64,000 nucleotides of DNA from assembly GCA_965223675.1 (NCBI GenBank), contig OZ245013.1, positions 3,968,001 to 4,032,000 of the forward strand, read 5' to 3'. Below, piece by piece: positions 1-9,275 of this stretch. A model generated the notes under the pieces. It searched no databases, had not been told where the DNA came from, and saw nothing but the letters and a program-made list of their open reading frames with translations. A program made the position numbers and the translations under genes. Source of the DNA: JAGQKC01 sp965223675. GTDB taxonomy: Bacteria; Nitrospirota; Nitrospiria; Nitrospirales; UBA8639. Positions within the stretch are counted from its first letter, which is position 1. Each line of letters begins with the position of its first letter.

Positions 1-2237
1 TTCCTTTCTTGACTCTCCAATATTTTCTTGGCTTTTTTTACGATATTTCCTTCCGCCTTCATGCTGATATCTTTTTTGGCCACGACTTGAACCTTTTGGC
101 CGTTAATGAGAATGTCTCCGTTTTTTCTTAAAGTGATAGACGCATTGCCATTCTTAATGGTCAAGTTGCCTTGAGCTATCAGCGTCATGTCTTTTCCAGC
201 CTCGATACGTACGTCTTTTCCAGCCGTTTCAGAAAGATTGCTGTCAGCATGGATGCTGATATTTTTTCCTGCATTCTCAGAAATATTACCGCCTACATTG
301 ATTGATTTATTCGCACCGACAGTTTCACTGCTGGAGCTTCCCACCGCGACGCTTTTTGTCCGGGCAATTTCTTCCGCCCTATTGGCTCCTATGGTTTCCT
401 GCATGGTAGCACCCACATTGACTTGAAAGCCTGCCCCAATGGAAAGTGCCTTGGAAGAAGCAATCGCATGGGTTGAAGAGCGCCCAATTTTTACGGTTTC
501 ACTGCCTTTAATAGATTCGGAATGGTTGCCTCCGACCTGAATATTGTGATTGGCTCGGACAGATTCACTTTGATGACCTCCCACGCTTGTCACCCGATTC
601 TTTGTAATCCTTATGCTTTCGTTATTCCCCACGGAACGGGTGCGATCATTTCTGACCGTGTGTGTTTCGTTATGACGCACGGTTTGGTTCTTGTCATGGT
701 CGATGGCGATCGTCCAATCTTTGGCGCCATGCAGGTACACTTCTTCAGATCCAGTTTTATCTTCGAATCGTAATTCGTTTGAATTGCCTCCCCCTTTTGA
801 ACTGCTTGATTTAATCGTGCTTTTGGTTTTCTCAGCAGGTAATTGATAGGGAATAGACTGTTCGGCGTTGTAGACTCGACCGGTAATGATCGGACGATCT
901 GGATCCCCTTCTAAAAAACTCACGATGACTTCTTCCCCAATCCTAGGGGTATCAAGACCTCCAAACCCCTTTCCTGCATGCACTTGAGATACCCGCATCC
1001 AGACGGAGCTAGTTTCATCTTTGTTGCCTTCTCGATCCCAATGAAAATGGACATTGATTCGGCCGAATTCATCGCACCAAATTTCTTCTCCTTGTGGCCC
1101 AGCGACGATGGCTGTTTGCGGACCTTGGACAATCGGTTTGGGGGTGACTTGTGGAGGGCGAAAGGGAACGGGATGAGGAATACAAGTAAAGGTATTGGAA
1201 TACTCTCCCTTTGAGCCCGCAGTAGATCCTGAATGATACGTTTCTCCTACAGATCCGACATGGTGCACTTCCGTGAGCACATATGATTGATTTAAATCAT
1301 TTGGCTGATAATTTGTCAGGTCGAATGTATAGCCGGATGTAAACTCTTGACAGGTACTGCTGCCACTAATGACGTAATGCAGAGCTTCTTCTTCCTGCAT
1401 ACGGATCTTTGCAAGTGTGGCACCATCAGCCTTCGCACGATATTCACCCGGGTAATCATAGATTTCGTATTGTTGATTATTCCCAATATTGACCACGCTT
1501 GATTCTTCGACTATTAGGTTGGTGCTGGGTGTCTTGAAATTGTAATCAGTATGAGAAAACTTTCCAGAACGTAGTTCCTTTTCAAATTCTAAACTCGTAA
1601 TCACATGCTGTTCTTGTAATTTACTTTCCTCTGGTTTCCACTCGACCTCGGGGTGGATCGAAATAGGTTGATGAGCACTGGGAGCATCAGCTAGAACGAG
1701 CGTATGCTTATTTTCTGTATGTTCAAAGAAATAAAAGATGCCATATTGTTCCATCAGCCGAGCGACAAAATCGTAATCTGTCTCGCGATATTGCACACAG
1801 AATTCTCGTTGGGGGTAGGTGCCTTGGAGACTGAATTTAAAGTCGAAAAATCCGAGCTCAGTAAAAATCTGTTCGATAATATCAGGAATTGTTTTCTCTT
1901 GGAAAATACGACAATCGGATGTGCGTGTTAGGAACCAGAGCCACGAAACCATCTCAGCTCGATAGTGAATGATTCCCGTTTTACGGTCTGTTTGTGCAAA
2001 CCGACTAATGAATCCATTGAAAACCCGTTCTTTATCGTCGTTGAGTCCCACTCGAATCGTGACGTTTTGACCGACGACGGCATTGAAGTCAATCGGGGGA
2101 CCTTCAGTGAATAAATCTAATTCAAATCGTGCAATTTGGGAAATGCCCTCCTGTCCGATAAATCCTCGGAGAAGCAAAACATCTTTACCTAGTGAAGTGT
2201 CGATTTTGAGAAATTGACCAGTTTGTGTGAACGGCAT
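1..2237 (-). CDS. vgrG: Type VI secretion tip protein VgrG (3' part, runs off the window)
   Basis: Spike protein at the tip of the type VI secretion tube. The frame opens at the ATG at 2237 (MPFTQTGQFLKIDT) and stays open to base 1, so more than 745 residues are visible and the C-terminus is missing. In order: a gp27-like base with VGQNVTIRVGL and FCVQYRETDYDFVARLMEQY; a gp5-like OB-fold with WCDEFGRINVHFHWDREG and VWMRVSQ (about residues 375-460); then, from about residue 490, a repetitive beta-helix stalk with many units of the type GxNxSExxGxNxSxxVG. No PAAR, sheath or tube gene is in the window, and any cargo gene would lie before base 1. The ribosome-binding site is weak (GAGGG on the minus strand). 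The family call is firm; whether an effector domain follows cannot be seen. Confidence 0.95.
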   Translation of the reverse strand, partial: MPFTQTGQFLKIDTSLGKDVLLLRGFIGQEGISQIARFELDLFTEGPPIDFNAVVGQNVTIRVGLNDDKERVFNGFISRFAQTDRKTGIIHYRAEMVSWLWFLTRTSDCRIFQEKTIPDIIEQIFTELGFFDFKFSLQGTYPQREFCVQYRETDYDFVARLMEQYGIFYFFEHTENKHTLVLADAPSAHQPISIHPEVEWKPEESKLQEQHVITSLEFEKELRSGKFSHTDYNFKTPSTNLIVEESSVVNIGNNQQYEIYDYPGEYRAKADGATLAKIRMQEEEALHYVISGSSTCQEFTSGYTFDLTNYQPNDLNQSYVLTEVHHVGSVGETYHSGSTAGSKGEYSNTFTCIPHPVPFRPPQVTPKPIVQGPQTAIVAGPQGEEIWCDEFGRINVHFHWDREGNKDETSSVWMRVSQVHAGKGFGGLDTPRIGEEVIVSFLEGDPDRPIITGRVYNAEQSIPYQLPAEKTKSTIKSSSSKGGGNSNELRFEDKTGSEEVYLHGAKDWTIAIDHDKNQTVRHNETHTVRNDRTRSVGNNESIRITKNRVTSVGGHQSESVRANHNIQVGGNHSESIKGSETVKIGRSSTHAIASSKALSIGAGFQVNVGATMQETIGANRAEEIARTKSVAVGSSSSETVGANKSINVGGNISENAGKNISIHADSNLSETAGKDVRIEAGKDMTLIAQGNLTIKNGNASITLRKNGDILINGQKVQVVAKKDISMKAEGNIVKKAKKILESQER

Positions 2238-2270
2238 AAAAACCCTCGCAACAAGTGCTTGATAAAGACT

Positions 2271-2290
2271 CCTCTTTCAAATGAGAGAGG
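2271..2290. other. Stem-loop between the FKBP gene and vgrG
   Basis: CCTCTTTCA at 2271-2279 and TGAGAGAGG at 2282-2290 pair over nine positions with one G-T wobble. It lies about 34 bases upstream of the vgrG start in the leftward transcript. No T-run follows on either strand at the right distance, so a leader structure or attenuator is as likely as a terminator. Only the pairing is directly seen. Confidence 0.35.
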
Positions 2291-2389
2291 GAAGAATTTT
2301 AGGATGTCACTAAATTAAAGCAAGGTACTTGTAGTGTGAGCTCTCTTTTTTTGATTAACGACTCGTACCCAATTTGGGCGAGTGACGAT

Positions 2390-2875
2390 CTAATGACCAT
2401 GGCCATTATGTGAATGCCCATGGTCGAGTTCTTCTTTTGTTGCCTCTCGCACACTGACAATTTGAATGTCAAAATTTAGTGTGACGCCGGCCAAAGGATG
2501 ATTGGTATCAATGGTGACATCGTCACCTTCGACTTTTCTCACAATAATATTTTGGGTACTGCCGTCTGGCGCTTTAGCTTGAAAAGCCATTCCGACTTCG
2601 ACTTTCTCAATACCTTCAAATGCTTTTTTCTCGATGACCTTAATGAGATCGGGCTTAATCTCTCCGTAACCTTCTGCTGGCTGCACTTTCACTTGCACTG
2701 AATCTCCTTCGACTTTTCCCACCAGCGCCTTTTCTAAGCCTGGTAGGATATTTCCTGCCCCGTGCAAATACGCCAGAGGCTTCGAGCCTTCTGAACTGTC
2801 TATCAGATGGCCGCTCTCATCAGTCAGTTTATAGTGCATGCTGACCACGGAATTATCACCAATCAATAAAGACAT
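2390..2875 (-). CDS. FKBP-type peptidyl-prolyl cis-trans isomerase, SlyD-like
   Basis: Catalyses cis-trans isomerisation of X-Pro bonds and probably acts as a cytoplasmic chaperone. The 161-residue protein starts MSLLIGDNSVVSMHYKLTD, has the FKBP core split by an insert-in-flap segment (PAEGYGEIKPDLIKVIEKKA) and ends with the core strand VTLNFDIQIVSVREATKEEL, the SlyD arrangement. There is no signal peptide. The last residues (DHGHSHNGHGH) are rich in His, as in SlyD proteins that bind nickel or other metals; metal binding here is inferred from composition. It is followed 153 bases later by vgrG on the same strand, with no obvious functional link. Confidence 0.9.
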   Translation of the reverse strand: MSLLIGDNSVVSMHYKLTDESGHLIDSSEGSKPLAYLHGAGNILPGLEKALVGKVEGDSVQVKVQPAEGYGEIKPDLIKVIEKKAFEGIEKVEVGMAFQAKAPDGSTQNIIVRKVEGDDVTIDTNHPLAGVTLNFDIQIVSVREATKEELDHGHSHNGHGH

Positions 2876-2934
2876 AGCTTCTCCTTCCTTTTATCGGAAA
2901 CGTCTAGTTTTTAAGTGGTTACGAGAAATTTATC

Positions 2935-3537
2935 TTACGAGCATGTTTCGGAAACAGCAACAGAGTTCAGAATTTGCTTCCTATGACCTTGGTACTTTTC
3001 GTAGGCTTCTCGACTACTTCCTGTAAACGTCACATTCCAAGTATCCTTGCCACAGAGTATTCTTACACGACTTCCATATCCTTGTGGCCCCTTGTCTAGA
3101 TCTCGAAACTCAATTGCGGTATAGGCCGCGGTCTTTGTTTCTTTGATTTCCCCAAAGGACTTAATCATCCCACGTTTTTGCGCTTCAGTGAGAAAATGTT
3201 TTCGTTCCTCGATGAGATAGGTAGGAGTGGGTTTTGTCACAAATCGTTCTTTCGCAATCATGACGCGAAAGGCCGGAAGATCTAGCAAGACATCAAGGGC
3301 TATGACGGATACTTGGGTATTCCCCATACCTTGGAGTTGTTGGTTCAACATGCTTTGAATTTTCTTGGTGCTTGATGGACCCATTGGTTTTAAATCAGAT
3401 GGGTATTGGAATGACAGCCCATTGCCTTCGTACTTTCGTAAGCCGTCTTCTCCAAAACTACTCATTGTGTTAGCCAATGACAGTCCGACGAATGTAATGG
3501 CAATCAACAGGCTGCTAAACGAGTTTATTGTTTTCAT
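2935..3537 (-). CDS. Exported protein of unknown function
   Basis: I do not recognise this 200-residue protein. The N-terminus (MKTINSFSSLLIAITFVGLS) is a Sec signal peptide with likely cleavage near residue 22-29, so the product is probably periplasmic or secreted. The mature part begins with YEGNGLSFQYPSDL and has an alternating strand/helix pattern with a late segment RVRILCGKDTWNVTFTGSS, reminiscent of PsbP/Mog1-like folds; that resemblance is only a guess from sequence style. A single Cys sits near the C-terminus (SETCS). It reads in the same direction as the FKBP gene 59 bases downstream and could be cotranscribed with it. Confidence 0.75.
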   Translation of the reverse strand: MKTINSFSSLLIAITFVGLSLANTMSSFGEDGLRKYEGNGLSFQYPSDLKPMGPSSTKKIQSMLNQQLQGMGNTQVSVIALDVLLDLPAFRVMIAKERFVTKPTPTYLIEERKHFLTEAQKRGMIKSFGEIKETKTAAYTAIEFRDLDKGPQGYGSRVRILCGKDTWNVTFTGSSREAYEKYQGHRKQILNSVAVSETCS

Positions 3538-3710
3538 ACGTGCTAACTCCTCGAATACTCTTCCTAGTAATTATGAAAAATACGTCATCAAATTATTCTA
3601 TTTAATATAGATTTCTTCTCGAAATTGAGTCGCTAAATGACACGGAAATGAGTGATTTGTACTTGAACGGAGAAGCTGTTGGTTGGGATAGTAAAAACGA
3701 GGGGGTATCC

Positions 3711-4028
3711 CTAATTATCTGGATAATCTATCCAAGATTCTTTTTCGGCTAGGTACCGCTGTCCTTTGAAATTGACCCGTGTACGGATTTTGGTAAATCC
3801 GTGTTCTTGCAGTTTCGTCACGACATCAGTAATGGCCGCTTGAACCGTCCGATGAATGTCACTCTCAACGATTAATGCCTCGTACATGATACTGGTGGAA
3901 TAGCCACGATCTACACGTTTGACCGGCATGAGTCGATTAAAATATCGGTCACTTGGATCCGTGCCTTCTAATTGGTGCTTTTCGACGACGGCATTTCTGA
4001 CACGAAATGACAGGGGAAGGGTGCTCAT
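3711..4028 (-). CDS. Conserved-looking hypothetical protein, 105 aa
   Basis: I recognise no family. The soluble 105-residue protein starts MSTLPLSFRVRNAVVEKHQL and contains a stretch predicted to alternate helix and strand (YEALIVESDIHRTVQAAITD, then LQEHGFTKIRTRVNFKGQRY). There are no membrane segments, no signal peptide and no cysteines. Codon use resembles its neighbours and an AAGGAG-type site (minus strand, near 4038-4043) precedes the ATG, so it looks like a real gene. It is divergent from pgsA and stands alone, which gives no functional clue. Confidence 0.7.
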   Translation of the reverse strand: MSTLPLSFRVRNAVVEKHQLEGTDPSDRYFNRLMPVKRVDRGYSTSIMYEALIVESDIHRTVQAAITDVVTKLQEHGFTKIRTRVNFKGQRYLAEKESWIDYPDN

Positions 4029-4238
4029 TGCCGAAACTCCTTATCTTTCAAACTCATACCCGATTTTCTCATGATTCAAATTGTGCTTGATTATAAGATT
4101 GAATCATAAGACCTGCAAGTCATACATTGAGCTCATTTCTAACGGGATTCCGGTTGACTTCCAAAAGACGCAACACTTACTCTTCTTGCAGGGTAGTCAA
4201 GTCTGTCATGATTCCTCATGTGATGTTGGGATGGCCAA

Positions 4239-4805
4239 ATGGATCGTGTATCGTTTTCGGAAGGGATTCCGCTCAATATACCCAACAGTCTTACGGTTCT
4301 TCGAATTCTGCTCGTCCCGGTTTTTGTGGGACTTCTGATCTATGAGCACTACAATCAAGCCCTTTTGACTTTGATCATCGCAGCCGTGACGGATGGGTTA
4401 GATGGGGCGATCGCCAGAATGGCGAACCAACAAACCCGAATCGGGGCCTATCTCGATCCCCTAGCCGACAAACTCCTCCTGATGTCGGCATTCTTGACGT
4501 TATCCGTCTTACATCTTGTCCCAGTCTGGGCCGTCATTATCGTTGTCAGTCGAGATATCATTTTATTGGCAGGTACGCTGTTAGCGCGGGTGATCGAATC
4601 ATCAATTGATATTACTCCGACTATCCTTGGAAAGGGCACGACCCTGTTTCAATTTGTCTACATTACCATGGTGGTGTTGATGACGACGGGATATGTTCAA
4701 CTCCACATTGTTACCCCAACCTTGGGAGTCATGGCCACTCTGACGGTGACTTCAGGGGCCCATTATCTTTACCGAGGAATCATGAGTTTGAACAATCAGG
4801 GATGA
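4239..4805 (+). CDS. pgsA: CDP-diacylglycerol-glycerol-3-phosphate 3-phosphatidyltransferase
   Basis: Makes phosphatidylglycerol phosphate from CDP-diacylglycerol and glycerol-3-phosphate, the committed step to phosphatidylglycerol. The 188-residue protein carries the CDP-alcohol phosphatidyltransferase signature: DGLDGAIAR, eight residues, then GAYLDPLADK, with all the metal-binding aspartates present (about residues 47-73). Several hydrophobic membrane segments follow (VPVWAVIIVVSRDIILLAG; FQFVYITMVVLMTT). The start at 4239 gives MDRVSFSEGIPLNIPNSLTV, with the family motif NIPNxLTxxRI just inside. pilB begins 19 bases downstream, suggesting cotranscription. PgsA rather than another family member is chosen on length and the IPN...R start. 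Confidence 0.88.
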   Translation: MDRVSFSEGIPLNIPNSLTVLRILLVPVFVGLLIYEHYNQALLTLIIAAVTDGLDGAIARMANQQTRIGAYLDPLADKLLLMSAFLTLSVLHLVPVWAVIIVVSRDIILLAGTLLARVIESSIDITPTILGKGTTLFQFVYITMVVLMTTGYVQLHIVTPTLGVMATLTVTSGAHYLYRGIMSLNNQG

Positions 4806-4824
4806 TTTTGAGAATTGGCTAACT

Positions 4825-6657
4825 ATGATACGAGAACGGATGGGACAGCTACTCTTGGAAGCGCAGCTAATTTCTGAGGACCAAGTTCGTACGGCCTTGC
4901 AAGTGCAGGAGGTCAGTGGTAATCGATTAGGGAGCATACTTGTCGAGATGGGGGCGGTGTCGGAATCGACGATGCTGCAATTTCTTAGTCAGCAATATGG
5001 GGTGTCAACGATTGATTTATCGACGTGTCAGGTCGATACTGAGCTCCTGACGCTCGTACCATTAGACATGGCGAAAAAGTATACGGTAGTACCTGTAAGA
5101 AGGACTGGGACGCGACTCATCTTGGCCATGGTGGATCCGTCAAACACGAACGTTCTCGATGAAATTAAATTTCTTGTCGGGGTCCATGTCGTGCCTGTCG
5201 TAGCCATGGAGTCCGATATTCAATTAGCAATCCGTCGACTGTACCAAAAGGACGATACAGGAGAAATTGGCGGGCGAGGCCAAAGTGGAAAGTCTATAGA
5301 AGGGCAACGCCTAACAGTGAATCCTGGTGCAGAATCTTTGGATGGTAGTGCGCAAACCCTTTGGAGAGATGATCGAGATTCATCTTTGACATTGGCAAAT
5401 CTTCAGGATTGTGTAAAAGATGTCGCCTCCTCGTTGCCTGCAGGCGAAGAGACTGAGGCAGGAGTGGATCTTGTAGAGGATCGAGCCCCTGTTGTTCTCC
5501 TCGTGAATCGGCTTATTGAGCAGGCAAGAAAAGCTGAAGCGAGTGATATTCACATCGAACCCTATGCGGCCTTTGTTCGTGTACGCTTCCGATTAGATGG
5601 CGTGCTGCGTACGGTGATGCATCTTCCTAAGACCGTGCGGCGGACAATAATCGCACGGATCAAAATTATGTCGAGTCTGGATATTGCGGAACGTCGGTTG
5701 CCTCAGGACGGCCGCATGAAGATGACGTTTGATGGCATTCGGGATTGCGATATCCGTGTGTCGATTCTGCCTTGCTTTCACGGAGAAAAGGCTGTGATGC
5801 GAATCCTTGATCGATCAAGCCTCAACTTAGATCTGATGCAATTAGGATTTAATAAGACAAATCTCTCAACGGTTATTTCTGCGTTAGAAGTCCCACATGG
5901 CATGATTTTAGTGACTGGTCCGACGGGCAGTGGCAAAACGACCACTCTCTATTCTGCACTTCAATTTCTTAATTCACCGAATGTGAATATCGTGACCGTG
6001 GAAGATCCTGTTGAGTATCAGTTAGCAGGCATCAATCAACTCCAAATCAAGGAAGATATTGGACTGACGTTTGCCGCAGGACTTCGATCTTTTCTTCGGC
6101 AAGATCCTGACGTCATGATGGTTGGTGAAATTCGTGACCGAGAAACCGCCAACATTGCCGTACAAGCTGCTCTGACTGGTCACCGCGTGCTTTCGACCTT
6201 ACATACAACGGATGCCCCACAAGCTGTCACGCGATTATTGGATATGGGAATTGAACCGTTTCTTGTCTCGTCAGCTCTTTCGCTTGTCATCGCGCAGCGG
6301 CTAATTCGAAAAATTTGTGAGCAATGTAAAGAACCTGATTCTGTAGCCGGTCACCAATTAATCGCGTTAGGGTTTCAGGAAGAAGAAATAGACACTGTCA
6401 AGCCAATGAGGGGACGCGGGTGTGCCTACTGTGAAGGGACGGGGTATAAGGGAAGAATGGCGTTGTTTGAAATCTTACCTCTATCTGAGCAGTTGCATGA
6501 CAAAATTCTGCTTCGCGCTCCTGCGCATGAGTTGAAGGCTTGTGCACTGCATGCAGGTTTTACCTCTTTGCGAGCGGATGGCTTGGAAAAGATAAAACAA
6601 GGAATGACCACGGTCGAGGAAGTGCTTGTCGTCACTACTGCGGATCACCAAGGTTAA
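4825..6657 (+). CDS. pilB: Type IV pilus assembly ATPase PilB (GspE family)
   Basis: Hexameric cytoplasmic ATPase that drives pilin polymerisation, 610 residues. An N-terminal MshEN-type domain (about 1-140, with LGSILVEMGAVSESTMLQFL) could bind c-di-GMP, as shown for some PilB/MshE homologues. The ATPase core has Walker A GPTGSGKTTT at residues 365-374, the Walker B region DPDVMMVGEIRD and the His box TGHRVLSTLHTTDAP. A C-terminal zinc tetracysteine is intact: CEQC near 498 and CAYC near 533. The linker at about 145-215 is low-complexity. pilT starts 15 bases downstream and pilC follows, an assembly-retraction-platform operon without pilin genes. A GspE role in type II secretion is less likely because pilT is adjacent. 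Confidence 0.95.
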   Translation: MIRERMGQLLLEAQLISEDQVRTALQVQEVSGNRLGSILVEMGAVSESTMLQFLSQQYGVSTIDLSTCQVDTELLTLVPLDMAKKYTVVPVRRTGTRLILAMVDPSNTNVLDEIKFLVGVHVVPVVAMESDIQLAIRRLYQKDDTGEIGGRGQSGKSIEGQRLTVNPGAESLDGSAQTLWRDDRDSSLTLANLQDCVKDVASSLPAGEETEAGVDLVEDRAPVVLLVNRLIEQARKAEASDIHIEPYAAFVRVRFRLDGVLRTVMHLPKTVRRTIIARIKIMSSLDIAERRLPQDGRMKMTFDGIRDCDIRVSILPCFHGEKAVMRILDRSSLNLDLMQLGFNKTNLSTVISALEVPHGMILVTGPTGSGKTTTLYSALQFLNSPNVNIVTVEDPVEYQLAGINQLQIKEDIGLTFAAGLRSFLRQDPDVMMVGEIRDRETANIAVQAALTGHRVLSTLHTTDAPQAVTRLLDMGIEPFLVSSALSLVIAQRLIRKICEQCKEPDSVAGHQLIALGFQEEEIDTVKPMRGRGCAYCEGTGYKGRMALFEILPLSEQLHDKILLRAPAHELKACALHAGFTSLRADGLEKIKQGMTTVEEVLVVTTADHQG

Positions 6658-6672
6658 GGATTTGAGAATTTT

Positions 6673-7785
6673 ATGCGAACCCTGCAAGATTTCTGTCAGC
6701 TGGTGGTCGATCGCACTGGGTCAGACCTTCATCTCACCTTGGGAAATTCCCCGCGTCTTCGAGTCGATGGCCAGTTGCAATCCGTTGACGACTCTCCTCT
6801 TACGAATGAAGAAATTCAGCAAGCTCTTTCCCTGCTCTTAACCGACAAACAGCAGGTCCAACTCTCCAAAGAAAAAGAAGTCGATTGTTCGTTTACGGTC
6901 GACCATGTGGGGCGGTTTCGTTGTCACATCTACGCGCAGCGCGGTTCGACAGCTCTTGCGTTACGGATCATTCCGCATCGTGCTCCTTCGTTTGATGAAT
7001 TAGATCTCCCTTCAGTGCTGACTGATTTGATTAAGAAACCGCAAGGACTCCTCCTGATCGGTGGACCGACGGGGAGTGGGAAAAGTACGACGCTTTCAGC
7101 CATGATTGATGGCATCAATCAAGTACGTTCTGTACATATCGTGACCCTTGAAGACCCCATTGAGTATGTGTATGTCCACAAAAAGGCCCTTATTACTCAG
7201 CGGGAAATCGGAACGGATGCTCCAAACTTTCAGGCCGCTCTCAAAGGTGTTCTGCGCCAAGACCCAGATGTCGTGTGTCTTGGCGAATTACGTGATCTGG
7301 ATACCATACATTCAGCATTAACGGTGGCAGAAACTGGACACCTAACGATTGCGACTGTTCATACGAATTCGGCCATTCAAACTCTCAATCGATTGGTGTC
7401 GGTCCATCCTCCACATCAACAAGATGAAATACGCGCACAATTGTCCATGGTGCTGGAAGGGATCGTCTCGCAACGGTTGATTCCGAGTGCTACCGGTCGG
7501 GGACGAGTGTTGGCGGTAGAAGTGTTGGTTCCCACGCCGGCCATTCGGAATTTAATTCGTGAAGACAAAATCCACCAAATCTATTCAATGATGCAAACCG
7601 GGCAAGCAAAGCATGGCATGCAAACCATGAATCAGGGCCTTGCGGATCTTACTCGTCGTCGGTTGATTACTCCGCAAATGGCGCTTGCCTCGACTTCACA
7701 CCCTGATGAATTATCACGTTTACTCGATCGCACGGGAGGAGAACGGGTGATGGCCAATCGCTTCACTCAGCTTCGAACTCAGTAA
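6673..7785 (+). CDS. pilT: Twitching motility / pilus retraction ATPase PilT
   Basis: Powers pilus depolymerisation. The 370-residue protein opens with the PilT PAS-like N-domain (SDLHLTLGNSPRLRVDGQL), carries Walker A GGPTGSGKSTT (residues 130-140), the Asp box VHIVTLEDPIEY, Walker B RQDPDVVCLGELRD and the His box ETGHLTIATVHTNSA. The AIRNLIREDKIHQI segment near the C-terminus matches the PilT element needed for retraction. Unusual for PilT is VCLGELRD where VLVGEMRD is common, still conservative. It sits between pilB and pilC with short gaps, so the three are probably one transcript. Confidence 0.95.
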   Translation: MRTLQDFCQLVVDRTGSDLHLTLGNSPRLRVDGQLQSVDDSPLTNEEIQQALSLLLTDKQQVQLSKEKEVDCSFTVDHVGRFRCHIYAQRGSTALALRIIPHRAPSFDELDLPSVLTDLIKKPQGLLLIGGPTGSGKSTTLSAMIDGINQVRSVHIVTLEDPIEYVYVHKKALITQREIGTDAPNFQAALKGVLRQDPDVVCLGELRDLDTIHSALTVAETGHLTIATVHTNSAIQTLNRLVSVHPPHQQDEIRAQLSMVLEGIVSQRLIPSATGRGRVLAVEVLVPTPAIRNLIREDKIHQIYSMMQTGQAKHGMQTMNQGLADLTRRRLITPQMALASTSHPDELSRLLDRTGGERVMANRFTQLRTQ

Positions 7786-7849
7786 GGTAACATGATGACA
7801 TCGAAAATTCTGATACATGAGTTGATGCATCGGTAAGTGGATCTATCGC

Positions 7850-9067
7850 ATGGCAATTTTTGTCTACACTGGAAAAAGCTCGGAAGGGCGTCTGTTACAC
7901 GGCGAGGTTGTTGCAGACAGCGCTCAATCGGCCATTGCTGTTTTACGCACACGTCAGGTCCTAATCACACACATCGACCAAAAGTGTCGTGGCATGATGG
8001 ATTGGATCCAATCCATTCAAGATTTCGGGATGAGAGGAGTCAAGTCACGAGATCTTTTGTCGTTTACACAACAATTGGCGACGATGCTCAAAGCTGGTAT
8101 TCCTCTTCTCGAATGTCTCACCATGCTTGCTCAACATTCCCAATGTCCCGCTCTTCGACATGTGCTTGTTGGAGTTCGTCAAGATATTGAACGCGGATTG
8201 GGACTAGCAGAATCCTTTCGAAAGTACCCTCGGGTCTTTAACGAATTCTACGTCAATCTAGTCGAAGTTGGTGAAATGACGGGCATGTTGGATCCCTTAT
8301 TAACGCGTTTAAGTTCTTATCTTGAACGTCAGACAAGTCTCAAGGGAAAAATTTTCTCGGCATTGGCTTATCCTGCAACTTTATTAGGGGTTGCGTGTCT
8401 GGTGTTCTTGTTTATGCTCGTGTGGGTCGTACCTTTATTTGATCAGATGTTCACAGAATTTGGCGATACATTGCCGTGGCTGACTCAAGTTGTCTTGGAC
8501 GTGAGCGTTGGGATTCAGAGGCACTTTCTGATCATTGGACTTTCAGTCATCGTGGGCGTCCTCGGGGCGATACGATTCTACAATTCGACTCGAGGAAGAA
8601 AGTATTTTGATACGTTTCTATTCAGGGTACCATTTGTTAGTCGAGTCTTTAGAGAATCAAGTGTCGTGCAATTTACTCGAACGCTGGGAATATTGTTGGG
8701 CAGTGGTGTGCCGATTCTTGACGGACTCACGATTGCCGGAAAAATCTCAGGCAATCGGCTTGTTGAAGCGACGATGCAAGATGTTCGTTTACGGATCCGT
8801 GAAGGTGAAACGATTGCGCAACCTCTTGCGAAAAGTGCTCTTTTCCCTCCAATGGTTACACAGATGATTCGTGTTGGTGAATCAACTGGATCGTTAGACA
8901 CGATGTTAGAGCAAATTGCAGATTTTTATGAACAAGAAATGGATCGAACAATATCGGTTCTCACGTCTTTGTTAGAGCCTGTGGTGATTCTTCTTATTGG
9001 TTTAGGAATTGGCGTCATGGTTGTGGGTATGTACTTGCCATTATTCACGATGGGATCCTTGATATAG
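7850..9067 (+). CDS. pilC: Type IV pilus inner-membrane platform protein PilC
   Basis: Polytopic platform protein on which PilB and PilT act. At 405 residues it has the family length and two GspF/PilC repeats: the first with FTQQLATMLKAGIPLLECL, the second with FTRTLGILLGSGVPILDGL. Three membrane spans are visible (YPATLLGVACLVFLFMLVWV; HFLIIGLSVIVGVLGAIRFY; LLEPVVILLIGLGIGVMVVG). The C-terminus is complete. It follows pilT after 64 bases. Nothing in the next 200 bases continues the pilus operon, since ispE follows, so pilins and the two-component regulators must be elsewhere. Confidence 0.95.
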   Translation: MAIFVYTGKSSEGRLLHGEVVADSAQSAIAVLRTRQVLITHIDQKCRGMMDWIQSIQDFGMRGVKSRDLLSFTQQLATMLKAGIPLLECLTMLAQHSQCPALRHVLVGVRQDIERGLGLAESFRKYPRVFNEFYVNLVEVGEMTGMLDPLLTRLSSYLERQTSLKGKIFSALAYPATLLGVACLVFLFMLVWVVPLFDQMFTEFGDTLPWLTQVVLDVSVGIQRHFLIIGLSVIVGVLGAIRFYNSTRGRKYFDTFLFRVPFVSRVFRESSVVQFTRTLGILLGSGVPILDGLTIAGKISGNRLVEATMQDVRLRIREGETIAQPLAKSALFPPMVTQMIRVGESTGSLDTMLEQIADFYEQEMDRTISVLTSLLEPVVILLIGLGIGVMVVGMYLPLFTMGSLI

Positions 9068-9236
9068 GCCTCCTGGTCGAAATACATGGAACAACCATAG
9101 AGTATGACAGCAAACAGTTCTTCATCCTCTACAAATGTTAGAGATACGGAAGACAATTTGAATACGTTTTCCGGACTCCTTTCTCGCGCATAGAATCTTT
9201 TTAGTTTTACTCGTAGAGATACTTCACAGATGATGA

Positions 9237-9257
9237 GTGATAGATATTCTCTATCAC
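9237..9257 (+). promoter_or_regulatory. Perfect 8-bp inverted repeat in the ispE leader
   Basis: GTGATAGA at 9237-9244 and TCTATCAC at 9250-9257 are perfect arms around a 5-base spacer. The hairpin ends three bases before the AAAGG ribosome-binding site of ispE (9261-9265). It could be an operator or a translational control hairpin; only the repeat itself is seen. Confidence 0.45.
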
Positions 9258-9275
9258 GAGAAAGGTATGAACGGG

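Noticed and set aside
187..1931. Several plus-strand open frames of 70-80 codons opposite vgrG
   Set aside because: They lie antisense to a long, clearly homologous VgrG frame and show no family resemblance or ribosome-binding sites.
2341..2389. T-run and CCCAATTTGGG hairpin between the FKBP gene and vgrG as an intrinsic terminator
   Set aside because: The T-run is on the plus strand before the hairpin, the wrong order and strand for the leftward FKBP transcript.
9104..9193. A 29-codon frame starting MTANSSSSSTNVRD between pilC and ispE, with the frame open again after its stop
   Set aside because: Too short, interrupted, and without recognisable homology; it could be a gene relic, but nothing supports that beyond the open frame.
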